Assembly: GCA_030592025.1 (NCBI GenBank)
Contig: JAUUZX010000186.1
Coordinates: 1 to 5,008 of the forward strand
Source: a bacterium
GTDB lineage: Bacteria; Krumholzibacteriota; Krumholzibacteria; LZORAL124-64-63
Direction of reading: 5' to 3'
DNA length: 5,008 bases
Positions 1-5,008 of this stretch are shown here, one piece after another. The notes under the pieces are model-generated. The model did no database searches and was not told where the DNA came from. It saw only the letters and a program-made list of their open reading frames with translations. The translations under genes were made by a program, and so were the position numbers. Every line of letters starts with the position of its first letter. The stretch's first letter is position 1.

Positions 1-348
1 ATGATCATCATCCCCGAGAGCAGCGACATGGTCGAGCTCATCCAGGTGCTCATGAATTTCTACTTCGACGAGTCCTGTGGCCAGTGCACGCCGTGCCGCG
101 AGGGCACGGGGTGGCTCCACAAGATCGTCAAGCGCCTGCGGCGCGGCGAGGGCACGGCCGAGGATCTCGACCTCCTCGGTCACGTGTGCGACGGCATGGC
201 CGGGCTGACCATCTGCCCCCTGTCCGACGCCGCGGTCATGCCCATGCGCAGCTTCCTCGACAAGTTCCGCCCCGAATTCGAAGCCCTCATCCAGGAGACC
301 GCGCCGGCCGCTGCCACGAGCCGCTGGCCGCGGGGTGAGCAGGAGTGA
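1..348 (+). CDS. nuoF: NADH-quinone oxidoreductase subunit F, C-terminal part (5' end outside window)
   Basis: This is the last 115 residues of NuoF, the peripheral-arm subunit that binds NADH and FMN and passes electrons through cluster N3. The visible part is the N3-binding helical domain. Its motif CGQCTPCREGTG gives three ligands (Cys26, Cys29 and Cys32 in window numbering), and the fourth is Cys72 in TICPLSDAA. The family is about 420-450 residues long, so the NADH/FMN domain lies upstream of the window. The ATG at base 1 is therefore almost certainly an internal Met codon, not the start. After about residue 95 the protein ends in an Ala/Pro/Arg-rich tail that is not part of the conserved fold. 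The TGA stop is at 346-348, five bases before the nuoG ATG, which fits translational coupling. Identification is very secure; the true start cannot be seen. Confidence 0.96.
   Translation: MIIIPESSDMVELIQVLMNFYFDESCGQCTPCREGTGWLHKIVKRLRRGEGTAEDLDLLGHVCDGMAGLTICPLSDAAVMPMRSFLDKFRPEFEALIQETAPAAATSRWPRGEQE
341..345 (+). promoter_or_regulatory. Ribosome binding site of nuoG (decides the start)
   Basis: AGGAG lies inside the last codons of nuoF, eight bases before the ATG at 354. A longer reading frame could begin at GTG 345, but this motif would then overlap that start codon and leave no usable spacing. The ATG at 354 is therefore preferred. Confidence 0.75.
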
Positions 349-353
349 CAGGA

Positions 354-1892
354 ATGGCCAAACTGACCATCGACGGCCAGGAGTACGAATTCCCCGACGG
401 GACGAGTCTCTTCGACGCCTGTGCCGAGGCCCGGGGCGAAGCGCTGCCGCACTTCTGCTACCATCCGGACCTGTCCATCGCGGGCGTGTGCCGGCTCTGC
501 CAGGTGGAGGTCGAGGGCATGCCCAAGCTGACCATCGCCTGCAACACCGGGGTGAGGGACGGCATGGTCGTCAACACGCGCAGCGACAAGGTGCGCAAGG
601 CGGCCCAGCAGATCCTGGAGATGCACCTCATCAACCATCCGGTGGACTGCCCCATCTGCGACCAGGCGGGGGAGTGCGGCCTCCAGAACCAGTACATGGA
701 GTATGGCCTGTACGACTCGGAGGTCGACGAGGGGAGCAAGGTCCACAAGGAGAAGGCCCAGGTCATCGGGCCCCATGTCGTGCTGGACAAGGAGCGCTGC
801 GTGCTGTGCAGCCGTTGCGTGCGCTTCTGCAACGAGGTCACGGGCACGGGCGAACTGGGCATCTTCAACCGGGGCGACCGGGCCGAGATCGGCGTCGCGC
901 CCGGCACGGAACTGGACAACAACTACAGCCTCAACACGGTGGACATCTGCCCCGTGGGCGCCCTCACCAGCCGCGATTTCCGCTTTCAGAAACGGGTGTG
1001 GATGCTCAAGAGCGCGGCGGGGATCTGCCCCGGCTGCGCCACCGGCTGCAACGTGCGCATCGACCACGAGGCCGGCCGCATCTACCGGCTCAAGCCCCGC
1101 CGCAACACCGAGGTGAACGGCGCCTGGATGTGCGACATGGGCCGCATGATCTACAAGGACGTCCACGACGAGGGCCGCCTCACGACGCCGCTGCAGGGGG
1201 GCGAAAGCCGTCCCTGGGCGGACCTGGAAACGGAACTCGGCAGCCTGCTGACGGCGGGGTCCGTGGCCCTGGTGATCGCCAGCGGTTGGCGCACCGTCGA
1301 GGAACTGTACCTGCTCAAGCGCCTGGCCGATCGCCTGGGCGTTTCCGAGTTGAGCGGTGGCCTGGCGAACGCGGACCGGGGAGAAGGGGACGACCTGCTC
1401 CTGGACGCCGACCGTCAGCCGAACCGCAAGGGACTGCAACTGCTGGGCTTCGTCGAGGACGACGCCACGACCCTGGCCTCCCGCATCGGCGCGGCCCAGG
1501 GCACGATCCTGATCCTGGGCGGCGATCCGGCGTCCGATCCGGCGGTGGCTGCGGCCCTGGCCGGCAAGACCGTGATCGCCGTGGCGAGCCATCGCGACGC
1601 GACGGCGCAGGCCGCCGGCCTGGCCCTGCCCGGGGCCATGTGGGCCGAGACCCCCGGAACATTCATGAATCGCCAGGGACGCCTGCAGGGCTTTGCCCAG
1701 GCGGTGGCCCGTCCGGATCGGGTGCGCGAGATCTGGCGCATCCTTGCCGAGTGGCTTGCCGCCGCCGGGGACGAGGACGCGCCGGGAAGCCTGCGCGCCG
1801 TCCGCAGCCTGGCCTCGACCGACCTGGCCCTGCCCGACCTGAACACGCTGCCCGCAGTGGGTGCCCTGCCCACCGCCGGAGGTGAGAGCTGA
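354..1892 (+). CDS. nuoG: NADH-quinone oxidoreductase subunit G, compact form with N7 site
   Basis: NuoG is the large iron-sulfur subunit of the complex I peripheral arm, carrying electrons from NuoF towards NuoI. From the N-terminus it shows a ferredoxin-like [2Fe-2S] domain with N1b ligands Cys35, Cys46, Cys49 and Cys63. A His-Cys3 N5 site follows (His95, Cys99, Cys102, Cys108). N4 ligands are Cys149, Cys152 and Cys155, with Cys199 in a Cys-Pro turn. A further C-x2-C-x3-C-x27-C motif (Cys225, Cys228, Cys232, Cys260) matches the optional N7 site. The remaining 250 residues are a shortened molybdopterin-oxidoreductase-like region with two Rossmann-like stretches (about 303-330 and 384-425) and a closing LPGAMWAETPGTF segment. 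No molybdenum chemistry is expected. At 512 residues it is well below the roughly 700-900 of mitochondrial or E. coli forms, but the frame is clean to its stop. Its TGA overlaps the nuoH ATG by one base. Confidence 0.96.
   Translation: MAKLTIDGQEYEFPDGTSLFDACAEARGEALPHFCYHPDLSIAGVCRLCQVEVEGMPKLTIACNTGVRDGMVVNTRSDKVRKAAQQILEMHLINHPVDCPICDQAGECGLQNQYMEYGLYDSEVDEGSKVHKEKAQVIGPHVVLDKERCVLCSRCVRFCNEVTGTGELGIFNRGDRAEIGVAPGTELDNNYSLNTVDICPVGALTSRDFRFQKRVWMLKSAAGICPGCATGCNVRIDHEAGRIYRLKPRRNTEVNGAWMCDMGRMIYKDVHDEGRLTTPLQGGESRPWADLETELGSLLTAGSVALVIASGWRTVEELYLLKRLADRLGVSELSGGLANADRGEGDDLLLDADRQPNRKGLQLLGFVEDDATTLASRIGAAQGTILILGGDPASDPAVAAALAGKTVIAVASHRDATAQAAGLALPGAMWAETPGTFMNRQGRLQGFAQAVARPDRVREIWRILAEWLAAAGDEDAPGSLRAVRSLASTDLALPDLNTLPAVGALPTAGGES
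1878..1885 (+). promoter_or_regulatory. Strong ribosome binding site of nuoH
   Basis: GGAGGTGA is an almost full-length match to the anti-Shine-Dalgarno sequence. It lies within the last codons of nuoG, and its GGAGG core ends nine bases before the nuoH ATG. With the TGATG stop/start overlap, it supports coupled and efficient translation of nuoH. Confidence 0.8.
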
Positions 1893-3163
1893 TGGATGTG
1901 TTGCTGGAGAGCCTGGCGAAGATCCTCTTTATGTTCCTGCTCATCCTGGGGCTGGTGCCGCCGCTGATCTGGGCCGAGCGCAAGGGCGCCGGCTACATCC
2001 AGGACCGCACGGGCCCCAACCGCGCGGACATCGCCGGTGTGCGCCTGGCTGGCCTGATCCACCCCATCGCCGATGTGCTGAAGCTCGTCTTCAAGGAGGA
2101 CATCGCGCCGACCCACCGTCACCGGGCCCTGTACAACCTGGCGCCCTGGCTGGTGATGGCCGTCGCCCTCAGCACCTACGCGGTCATCCCCTTCGGCGAC
2201 CACCTGACCGTGGCCGGCAAGAAGATCCCCCTCATCGTGGCCGACCTGAACGTGGGCCTGCTGTACATTCTGGCCGTGTCGAGTCTCGGCACCTACGGCG
2301 TGGTCATGGCGGGCTGGGCGTCCAACAACAAGTTCACCTTCCTGGGCGGCATCCGGGCCACGTCCCAGATGATCAGCTACGAGATCAGCATGGGCCTGGC
2401 CCTCATGGGCCTCATGCTCGTCTTCGGCAGCCTGCGCATGACCGATATCGTGGCGGGGCAGGGTGATCTCCTGTTCGGCTTCCTGCCGCGGTGGGGCGTC
2501 GTGATCCAGCCCCTGGGCTTCGTCCTCTTCATCACCGCGGTCTTCGCCGAGACCAACCGCAACCCCTTCGACCTGCCCGAGGGCGAGTCGGAGATCGTGG
2601 CCGGCTACCATCTGGAGTACAGCTCCCTCAAGTTCGCGCTGTTCTTCATGGCCGAGTACTGCCACATGGTCGTGGGGGCGGCGCTGATCAGTGCGCTCTA
2701 CTTCGGCGGCTACCAGATACCGGGGCTGCCGCGTCCGGTGCTCGAGGCCAACGCGGGGCTCCTGCTGACCATCAAGCTCGTCGTCGTGACCCTTGCCTCC
2801 CTCCTGTTCGCGGTGCTGTTCCTGCGCCGGGCACAGAGGGAGAAGGGCAAGTTCAACGACGCCCGCGATCGCGAACCGATGCTCGGCATGCTGTTCTGGT
2901 TCGTGGTGGCGGCAGGTGCGGTGGGCGGCCTGCTGCTGCGGCCCTGGACCATCGGGCCGGGGGGGGCGGATCTGGTCGCGTCCATCTTCCAGGTGAGCAT
3001 GTTCGTGGGGAAGGTCGTCTTCTTCTCCTGGCTGTTCATCTGGGTGCGCTGGACCTTGCCGAGGTTCCGCTACGACCAGCTCATGAGTCTGGGCTGGAAG
3101 GTCATGCTGCCCCTGGGGCTGGCCAATCTCGTCGTCACCGCGGTGGTGATGGCGCTCATCTGA
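1892..3163 (+). CDS. nuoH: NADH-quinone oxidoreductase subunit H, enlarged form
   Basis: NuoH is the membrane subunit next to the peripheral arm that builds much of the quinone chamber and links it to the proton channels. Family motifs are clear: ERKGAGYIQDRTGPNR (29-44), HPIADVLKLVFKED (57-70), SYEISMG with Glu164, ETNRNPFDLPEGESE (220-234), HLEYSS with Glu242, and WVRWTLPRFRYDQLM (384-398). Hydrophobic helices lie near 10-28, 83-101, 121-143, 165-181, 200-219, 246-271, 365-388 and 401-422. Two extra hydrophobic segments near 288-311 and 331-350 sit in what looks like an insertion of about 80 residues. This accounts for a length of 423 against about 325 in E. coli. The charged stretch between them (RRAQREKGKFNDARDRE, 312-328) is probably a loop. 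The start is fixed by the TGATG overlap with nuoG and a strong ribosome binding site. A 72-base gap follows. Confidence 0.96.
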   Translation: MDVLLESLAKILFMFLLILGLVPPLIWAERKGAGYIQDRTGPNRADIAGVRLAGLIHPIADVLKLVFKEDIAPTHRHRALYNLAPWLVMAVALSTYAVIPFGDHLTVAGKKIPLIVADLNVGLLYILAVSSLGTYGVVMAGWASNNKFTFLGGIRATSQMISYEISMGLALMGLMLVFGSLRMTDIVAGQGDLLFGFLPRWGVVIQPLGFVLFITAVFAETNRNPFDLPEGESEIVAGYHLEYSSLKFALFFMAEYCHMVVGAALISALYFGGYQIPGLPRPVLEANAGLLLTIKLVVVTLASLLFAVLFLRRAQREKGKFNDARDREPMLGMLFWFVVAAGAVGGLLLRPWTIGPGGADLVASIFQVSMFVGKVVFFSWLFIWVRWTLPRFRYDQLMSLGWKVMLPLGLANLVVTAVVMALI

Positions 3164-3179
3164 CCGGGCAGCGTCCCGG
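3164..3179 (+). other. Small GC hairpin just after nuoH
   Basis: CCGGG, a six-base loop and CCCGG form a five-base-pair stem directly after the nuoH stop codon. No U-rich tract follows, so it is not a standard intrinsic terminator. It could affect mRNA stability, or it could be chance in GC-rich DNA. Confidence 0.35.
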
Positions 3180-3193
3180 ATCTGGACCTTGAC

Positions 3194-3208
3194 GCCGGCC
3201 CGGCCGGC
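3194..3208 (+). repeat. GC-rich inverted repeat in the nuoH-nuoI gap
   Basis: GCCGGCC and GGCCGGC are perfect reverse complements separated by one base. In RNA they would form a stem of about five G-C pairs with a five-base loop. It lies 27 bases before the nuoI start. No T-run follows, so termination is unlikely. A role in mRNA processing or in setting nuoI translation is possible but not shown. Confidence 0.4.
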
Positions 3209-3225
3209 TCGTGACCTCGTTCTAC

Positions 3226-3233
3226 GGGGAGAG
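3226..3233 (+). promoter_or_regulatory. Ribosome binding site of nuoI
   Basis: GGGGAGAG precedes the ATG at 3236. Its GGAG core is four bases from the start, slightly tighter than usual. The reading frame has a TGA at 3212-3214 and no other start codon between it and the ATG, so the start is unambiguous. Confidence 0.65.
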
Positions 3234-3235
3234 AT

Positions 3236-3742
3236 ATGAGTTTCGAAGGACTGCCCAAGGGCAGCTGCAACAAGAAGCAATCGTTCCGCGAGTCGATCTA
3301 CCTCTGGGAGATCCTCCGGGGCCTGGGGGTGACCATCGGTCACCTGATCCACAACATCTTCCACACGGAAGACATGCCGACGCGGCAGTACCCCGAGGAG
3401 AAGCACGTCTACAGCGACCGCTTCCGGGGCCGGCACCGTCTCATGCAGCGCGACGACGGTTCGCCCAAGTGCGTGGCCTGCCAGATGTGCTCGACCTACT
3501 GCCCGGCGGACTGCATCACGATCGTGGCGGCCGAGCATCCGGACCCGGCCATCGAGAAGTACCCGCTGAGTTTCGACATCGACCTCCTGCGCTGCGTCTA
3601 TTGCGGACTCTGCGAGGAGGCCTGCCCCTGCGACGCCATCCGGCTCGACACGGGCATCTACGAGATCGCCGCCGACGAGCGCGAAAAGTTTGTCGTCGGC
3701 AAGGAGTTCCTGCTGAACAACGCCACCGACGGGACCCTTTGA
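3236..3742 (+). CDS. nuoI: NADH-quinone oxidoreductase subunit I (two [4Fe-4S] clusters)
   Basis: NuoI is the ferredoxin-like peripheral-arm subunit that carries clusters N6a and N6b and relays electrons from NuoG towards N2 in NuoB, close to quinone. The 168-residue product has two C-x2-C-x2-C-x3-C-P motifs: Cys79, Cys82, Cys85, Cys89 and Cys120, Cys123, Cys126, Cys130. As in all such ferredoxin folds, the last Cys of each motif should serve the other cluster. The N-terminal 45 residues include an amphipathic helix (about 18-43, RESIYLWEILRGLGVTIGHL), the usual membrane-surface anchor in this family. Cys132, right after the second motif (CPCDAI), is an extra cysteine where Val or Glu is commoner. 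Cys93 in PADCIT is common in the family, and Cys11 is also present. Length is close to E. coli NuoI (180). The gene has its own ribosome binding site after the 72-base gap. Confidence 0.96.
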   Translation: MSFEGLPKGSCNKKQSFRESIYLWEILRGLGVTIGHLIHNIFHTEDMPTRQYPEEKHVYSDRFRGRHRLMQRDDGSPKCVACQMCSTYCPADCITIVAAEHPDPAIEKYPLSFDIDLLRCVYCGLCEEACPCDAIRLDTGIYEIAADEREKFVVGKEFLLNNATDGTL

Positions 3743-3745
3743 CCC

Positions 3746-3754
3746 GGGAGGGGA
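3746..3754 (+). promoter_or_regulatory. Ribosome binding site of nuoJ (decides the start)
   Basis: GGGAGGGGA lies just after the nuoI stop. Its GGGGA part is eight bases before ATG 3763. An in-frame TTG at 3757 is only two bases from the motif's end, so the ATG is preferred. The frame stays open far upstream through nuoI, but that part is a shadow. Confidence 0.7.
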
Positions 3755-3762
3755 AGTTGCAC

Positions 3763-4278
3763 ATGGAAGGTATCCTGTTCTGGGTCTGCGGCTCGCTGAT
3801 GGTGCTGGGTGGTCTCATGACCGTCATCCAGCGCAGCGCCGTGGTCTCAGCCGTCTGGCTGATTTTCGCCTTCATCTGCGCGGCGGGGATCTTCGCGGTC
3901 CTGGACGCGCCTTTCCTGGCCGTCATGCAGGTGCTGGTGTACGCCGGCGCGATCATGGTGCTGTTCATCTTCGTGATCATGATGCTGCAGGGCCCCACCC
4001 TGGAGGGGGAGCGTCGTCGGCTGAAGCTGCCCCTGTGGCCCGCGGTGGCCATCCCGCCGGCGGCGGTGCTGGCCCTGGTCGCCGGGTGGATCCAGCGGGA
4101 GGGCACGCGCTCCTTCGGTGCCGCGTCTCCCGAAGGATTCGGTTCGCCGATCCACATCGCCGAACTGCTGCTGGGTCGCTACGTCCTGGCCTTCGAATTG
4201 ATCTCGGTCGTGCTGCTGGTCGCCATCGTGGGTGCGCTGGCCATCGGCAAGGAAGCGAGGGTGCTGCCGTGGAAGTGA
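3763..4278 (+). CDS. nuoJ: NADH-quinone oxidoreductase subunit J
   Basis: NuoJ is a small membrane-arm subunit packed between NuoH, NuoA and NuoK that helps couple quinone chemistry to proton pumping. The 171-residue product has five hydrophobic helices (about 3-22, 29-48, 52-77, 90-110 and 139-162). The family signature is the third helix, FLAVMQVLVYAGAIMVLFIF (51-70), with Tyr60 and Gly62 in the conserved region that forms the pi-bulge in solved structures. The last helix carries FELISVVLLVAIVGALAIGK (144-163), also typical. Length is near that of E. coli NuoJ (184). The start is chosen from the ribosome binding site and the family-like MEGILFW beginning. It follows nuoI after 20 bases, and its 3' end overlaps the nuoK start by 10 bases. 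Confidence 0.95.
   Translation: MEGILFWVCGSLMVLGGLMTVIQRSAVVSAVWLIFAFICAAGIFAVLDAPFLAVMQVLVYAGAIMVLFIFVIMMLQGPTLEGERRRLKLPLWPAVAIPPAAVLALVAGWIQREGTRSFGAASPEGFGSPIHIAELLLGRYVLAFELISVVLLVAIVGALAIGKEARVLPWK
4257..4262 (+). promoter_or_regulatory. Probable ribosome binding site of nuoK
   Basis: GAGGGT lies within the last codons of nuoJ. It is six bases before GTG 4269 and twelve before the alternative GTG 4275. The spacing favours 4269 as the start of nuoK. Confidence 0.5.
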
Positions 4279-4574
4279 CCCTGACCCACTACCTGGTGCT
4301 GGCAACGCTCCTGTTCCTGACGGGGATGGTCGGCTTCATGGTGCGGCGCAACGCCATCGTCATGCTCATGTGCGTCGAGCTCATGCTCTGTGCGGTGAAC
4401 ATCGTGTTCGCCGCCTTCAGTCGGCTGCACGGTGACGCGGGCGGCCACGTATTCGGCCTGATGAATTTCGCGGTAGCGGCAGCGGAGGCGTCCATCGGGC
4501 TTGCCCTCCTGGTGGAGATCTTCCGCCGGCGCCGCACCGTTGATGTCGATGAACTCACAGCCCTGATGGAGTAA
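4269..4574 (+). CDS. nuoK: NADH-quinone oxidoreductase subunit K
   Basis: NuoK is a three-helix membrane-arm subunit, homologous to MrpC/MnhC, that forms part of the proton path between NuoJ and NuoN. The 101-residue product has helices near 6-25, 28-51 and 60-85. It keeps both essential buried acids: Glu37 in CVELML and Glu73 in AAAEASIGLAL, matching E. coli Glu36 and Glu72. The MVRRNAIVMLM and FRRRR segments are also typical. Position 41 is Cys where Asn is usual (LMLCAVN). There is no ATG near the start. GTG 4269 has the better ribosome binding site, while GTG 4275 would give a 99-residue protein and the common GTGA four-base overlap with the nuoJ stop. Family length (about 100) allows either. 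The TAA stop is four bases before the nuoL GTG. Confidence 0.94.
   Translation: MEVTLTHYLVLATLLFLTGMVGFMVRRNAIVMLMCVELMLCAVNIVFAAFSRLHGDAGGHVFGLMNFAVAAAEASIGLALLVEIFRRRRTVDVDELTALME
4568..4571 (+). promoter_or_regulatory. Ribosome binding site of nuoL
   Basis: GGAG in the final codons of nuoK lies seven bases before the GTG at 4579. It supports that codon as the nuoL start, since the next in-frame ATG (residue 35) falls inside the conserved N-terminal region. Confidence 0.65.
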
Positions 4575-4578
4575 CGCA

Positions 4579-5008
4579 GTGGAGAGCCACGCCACCGAAA
4601 TCCTCCTGCGCTGGATCGTCCTCGTGCCCCTGCTGGGTGCGGTGACGAACGGTCTCCTCAATCGCCGTCTGCCCCGGCAGATGGCGGGGTTGCTGGCCTG
4701 CGCGGCGGTGGGGGTGAGTTTCGCCCTCTCGATCATCGTGTTCCTGCGGTTGCTGAACGTGCCGGCCGCCGAACGCTTCGTCTCCGACACCATGGGCACC
4801 TGGATCGGCTTTGGATCCCTGCGTGTGGACCTGGCCTTCGCCATGGACCCCCTGGGCGCGGTGATGGCCCTGATCGTCACGGGCGTGGGCTTCCTGATCC
4901 ACATCTACTCCCTGGGCTACATGGCCCACGACAAGGGCTCCCAGCGCTTCTTCGCCTACCTGAACCTGTTCATCTTCGCCATGATGACCCTGGTCCTGGG
5001 TGAGAATC
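4579..5008 (+). CDS. nuoL: NADH-quinone oxidoreductase subunit L, N-terminal part (3' end outside window)
   Basis: NuoL is the distal antiporter-like subunit of the membrane arm, related to MrpA, with one proton channel and a long lateral helix at its C-terminus. Only the first 143 codons (of about 600-650 in the family) are in the window, and the frame is open to the last base. The start is GTG, with a well-placed ribosome binding site and a four-base gap from nuoK. The first helices (about 9-28 and 35-58) are followed by FGSLRVDLAFAMDPLGAVMA (78-97), VGFLIHIYSLGYMAHD (103-118) and RFFAYLNLFIFAMMTLVLGE (123-142). These are hallmark segments of the proton-conducting NuoL family. The channel glutamate in the next helix (E. 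coli Glu144) would lie just beyond the window. The motif order and operon position after nuoK favour NuoL over NuoM, NuoN or an Mrp protein. Confidence 0.95.
   Translation, partial: MESHATEILLRWIVLVPLLGAVTNGLLNRRLPRQMAGLLACAAVGVSFALSIIVFLRLLNVPAAERFVSDTMGTWIGFGSLRVDLAFAMDPLGAVMALIVTGVGFLIHIYSLGYMAHDKGSQRFFAYLNLFIFAMMTLVLGEN

Noticed and set aside
345..353. GTG at 345 as nuoG start
   Set aside because: It would overlap its own AGGAG motif. ATG 354 has good spacing and starts with a family-like MAKLTIDG.
180..1592. Open frame of 470 codons on the minus strand opposite nuoF and nuoG
   Set aside because: Same reason: composition mirrors the GC-rich codons of nuoG, with no ribosome binding site context or family motif.
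335..1885. Plus-strand open frame of 516 codons in another frame of nuoG
   Set aside because: Arg/Gly/Pro-rich shadow product; the cluster ligand motifs are all in the nuoG frame.
354..1892. NuoG as a broken gene or as a formate dehydrogenase/molybdoenzyme
   Set aside because: The frame is intact and ends with the family's closing segment, followed by a tight overlap with nuoH. The N1b, N5 and N4 set with this operon context indicates complex I, and the tail is too small for a molybdenum cofactor enzyme.
3189..3194. TTGACG resembling a -35 promoter element in the nuoH-nuoI gap
   Set aside because: No -10-like sequence lies 16-18 bases downstream; the region there reads GTGACCT. It also overlaps the GC inverted repeat.
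3164..3220. Intrinsic terminator between nuoH and nuoI
   Set aside because: Stems are short and no T-run follows either. Termination here would also cut off nuoI-nuoL, which is unlikely for one complex.
1415..3538. Open frame of 707 codons on the minus strand across nuoG, nuoH and nuoI
   Set aside because: It is antisense to three genes with unmistakable family motifs. Its product is a low-complexity His/Asp/Glu/Gln/Arg-rich string with no recognisable domain, as expected from a high-GC codon shadow.
3211..3762. Upstream extension of nuoJ from GTG 3211 through nuoI
   Set aside because: It would overlap all of nuoI, which has both [4Fe-4S] motifs. NuoJ similarity begins only at the ATG at 3763, which has its own ribosome binding site.

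Overview
The window is a run of seven co-directional genes on the + strand for the proton-pumping NADH:quinone oxidoreductase (respiratory complex I, NDH-1). The order is nuoF (3' end only), nuoG, nuoH, nuoI, nuoJ, nuoK and nuoL (5' end only), the canonical bacterial nuo order. Coding density is close to 100%. The only gap above 20 bases is the 72-base stretch between nuoH and nuoI. No RNA gene, mobile element, CRISPR array or convincing internal promoter was seen.

The organism is a bacterium with a high-GC genome: codon third positions are mostly G or C, and long spurious open frames on both strands follow from this. The ribosome binding sites are strong Shine-Dalgarno types, and two genes appear to start with GTG. 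The sequence alone does not fix the phylum. The short NuoG (512 residues) and enlarged NuoH (423 residues) differ from the enterobacterial forms and suggest a lineage outside the Gammaproteobacteria. A delta-proteobacterium-like or FCB-type bacterium is a guess only.

Layout: bases 1-348 encode the C-terminal N3-cluster domain of NuoF, which receives electrons from FMN. Bases 354-1892 encode NuoG with clusters N1b, N5, N4 and N7 and a reduced molybdopterin-oxidoreductase-like tail. Bases 1892-3163 encode NuoH, the membrane subunit that forms much of the quinone site and carries an apparent two-helix insertion. Bases 3236-3742 encode NuoI with clusters N6a and N6b, the link from the peripheral arm towards N2 and quinone. 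Bases 3763-4278 (NuoJ), 4269-4574 (NuoK) and 4579-5008 (NuoL, incomplete) encode membrane-arm subunits of the proton pathway. F, G and I therefore supply the electron wire, H the junction with quinone, and J, K and L the proton-translocating arm.

All intact genes look functional, with every expected cluster ligand and key membrane acidic residue in place. This is mainly an ordinary housekeeping operon, and I see no new system in it. The points worth a second look are the compact NuoG that still carries the N7 site, the NuoH insertion, and the structured nuoH-nuoI gap.
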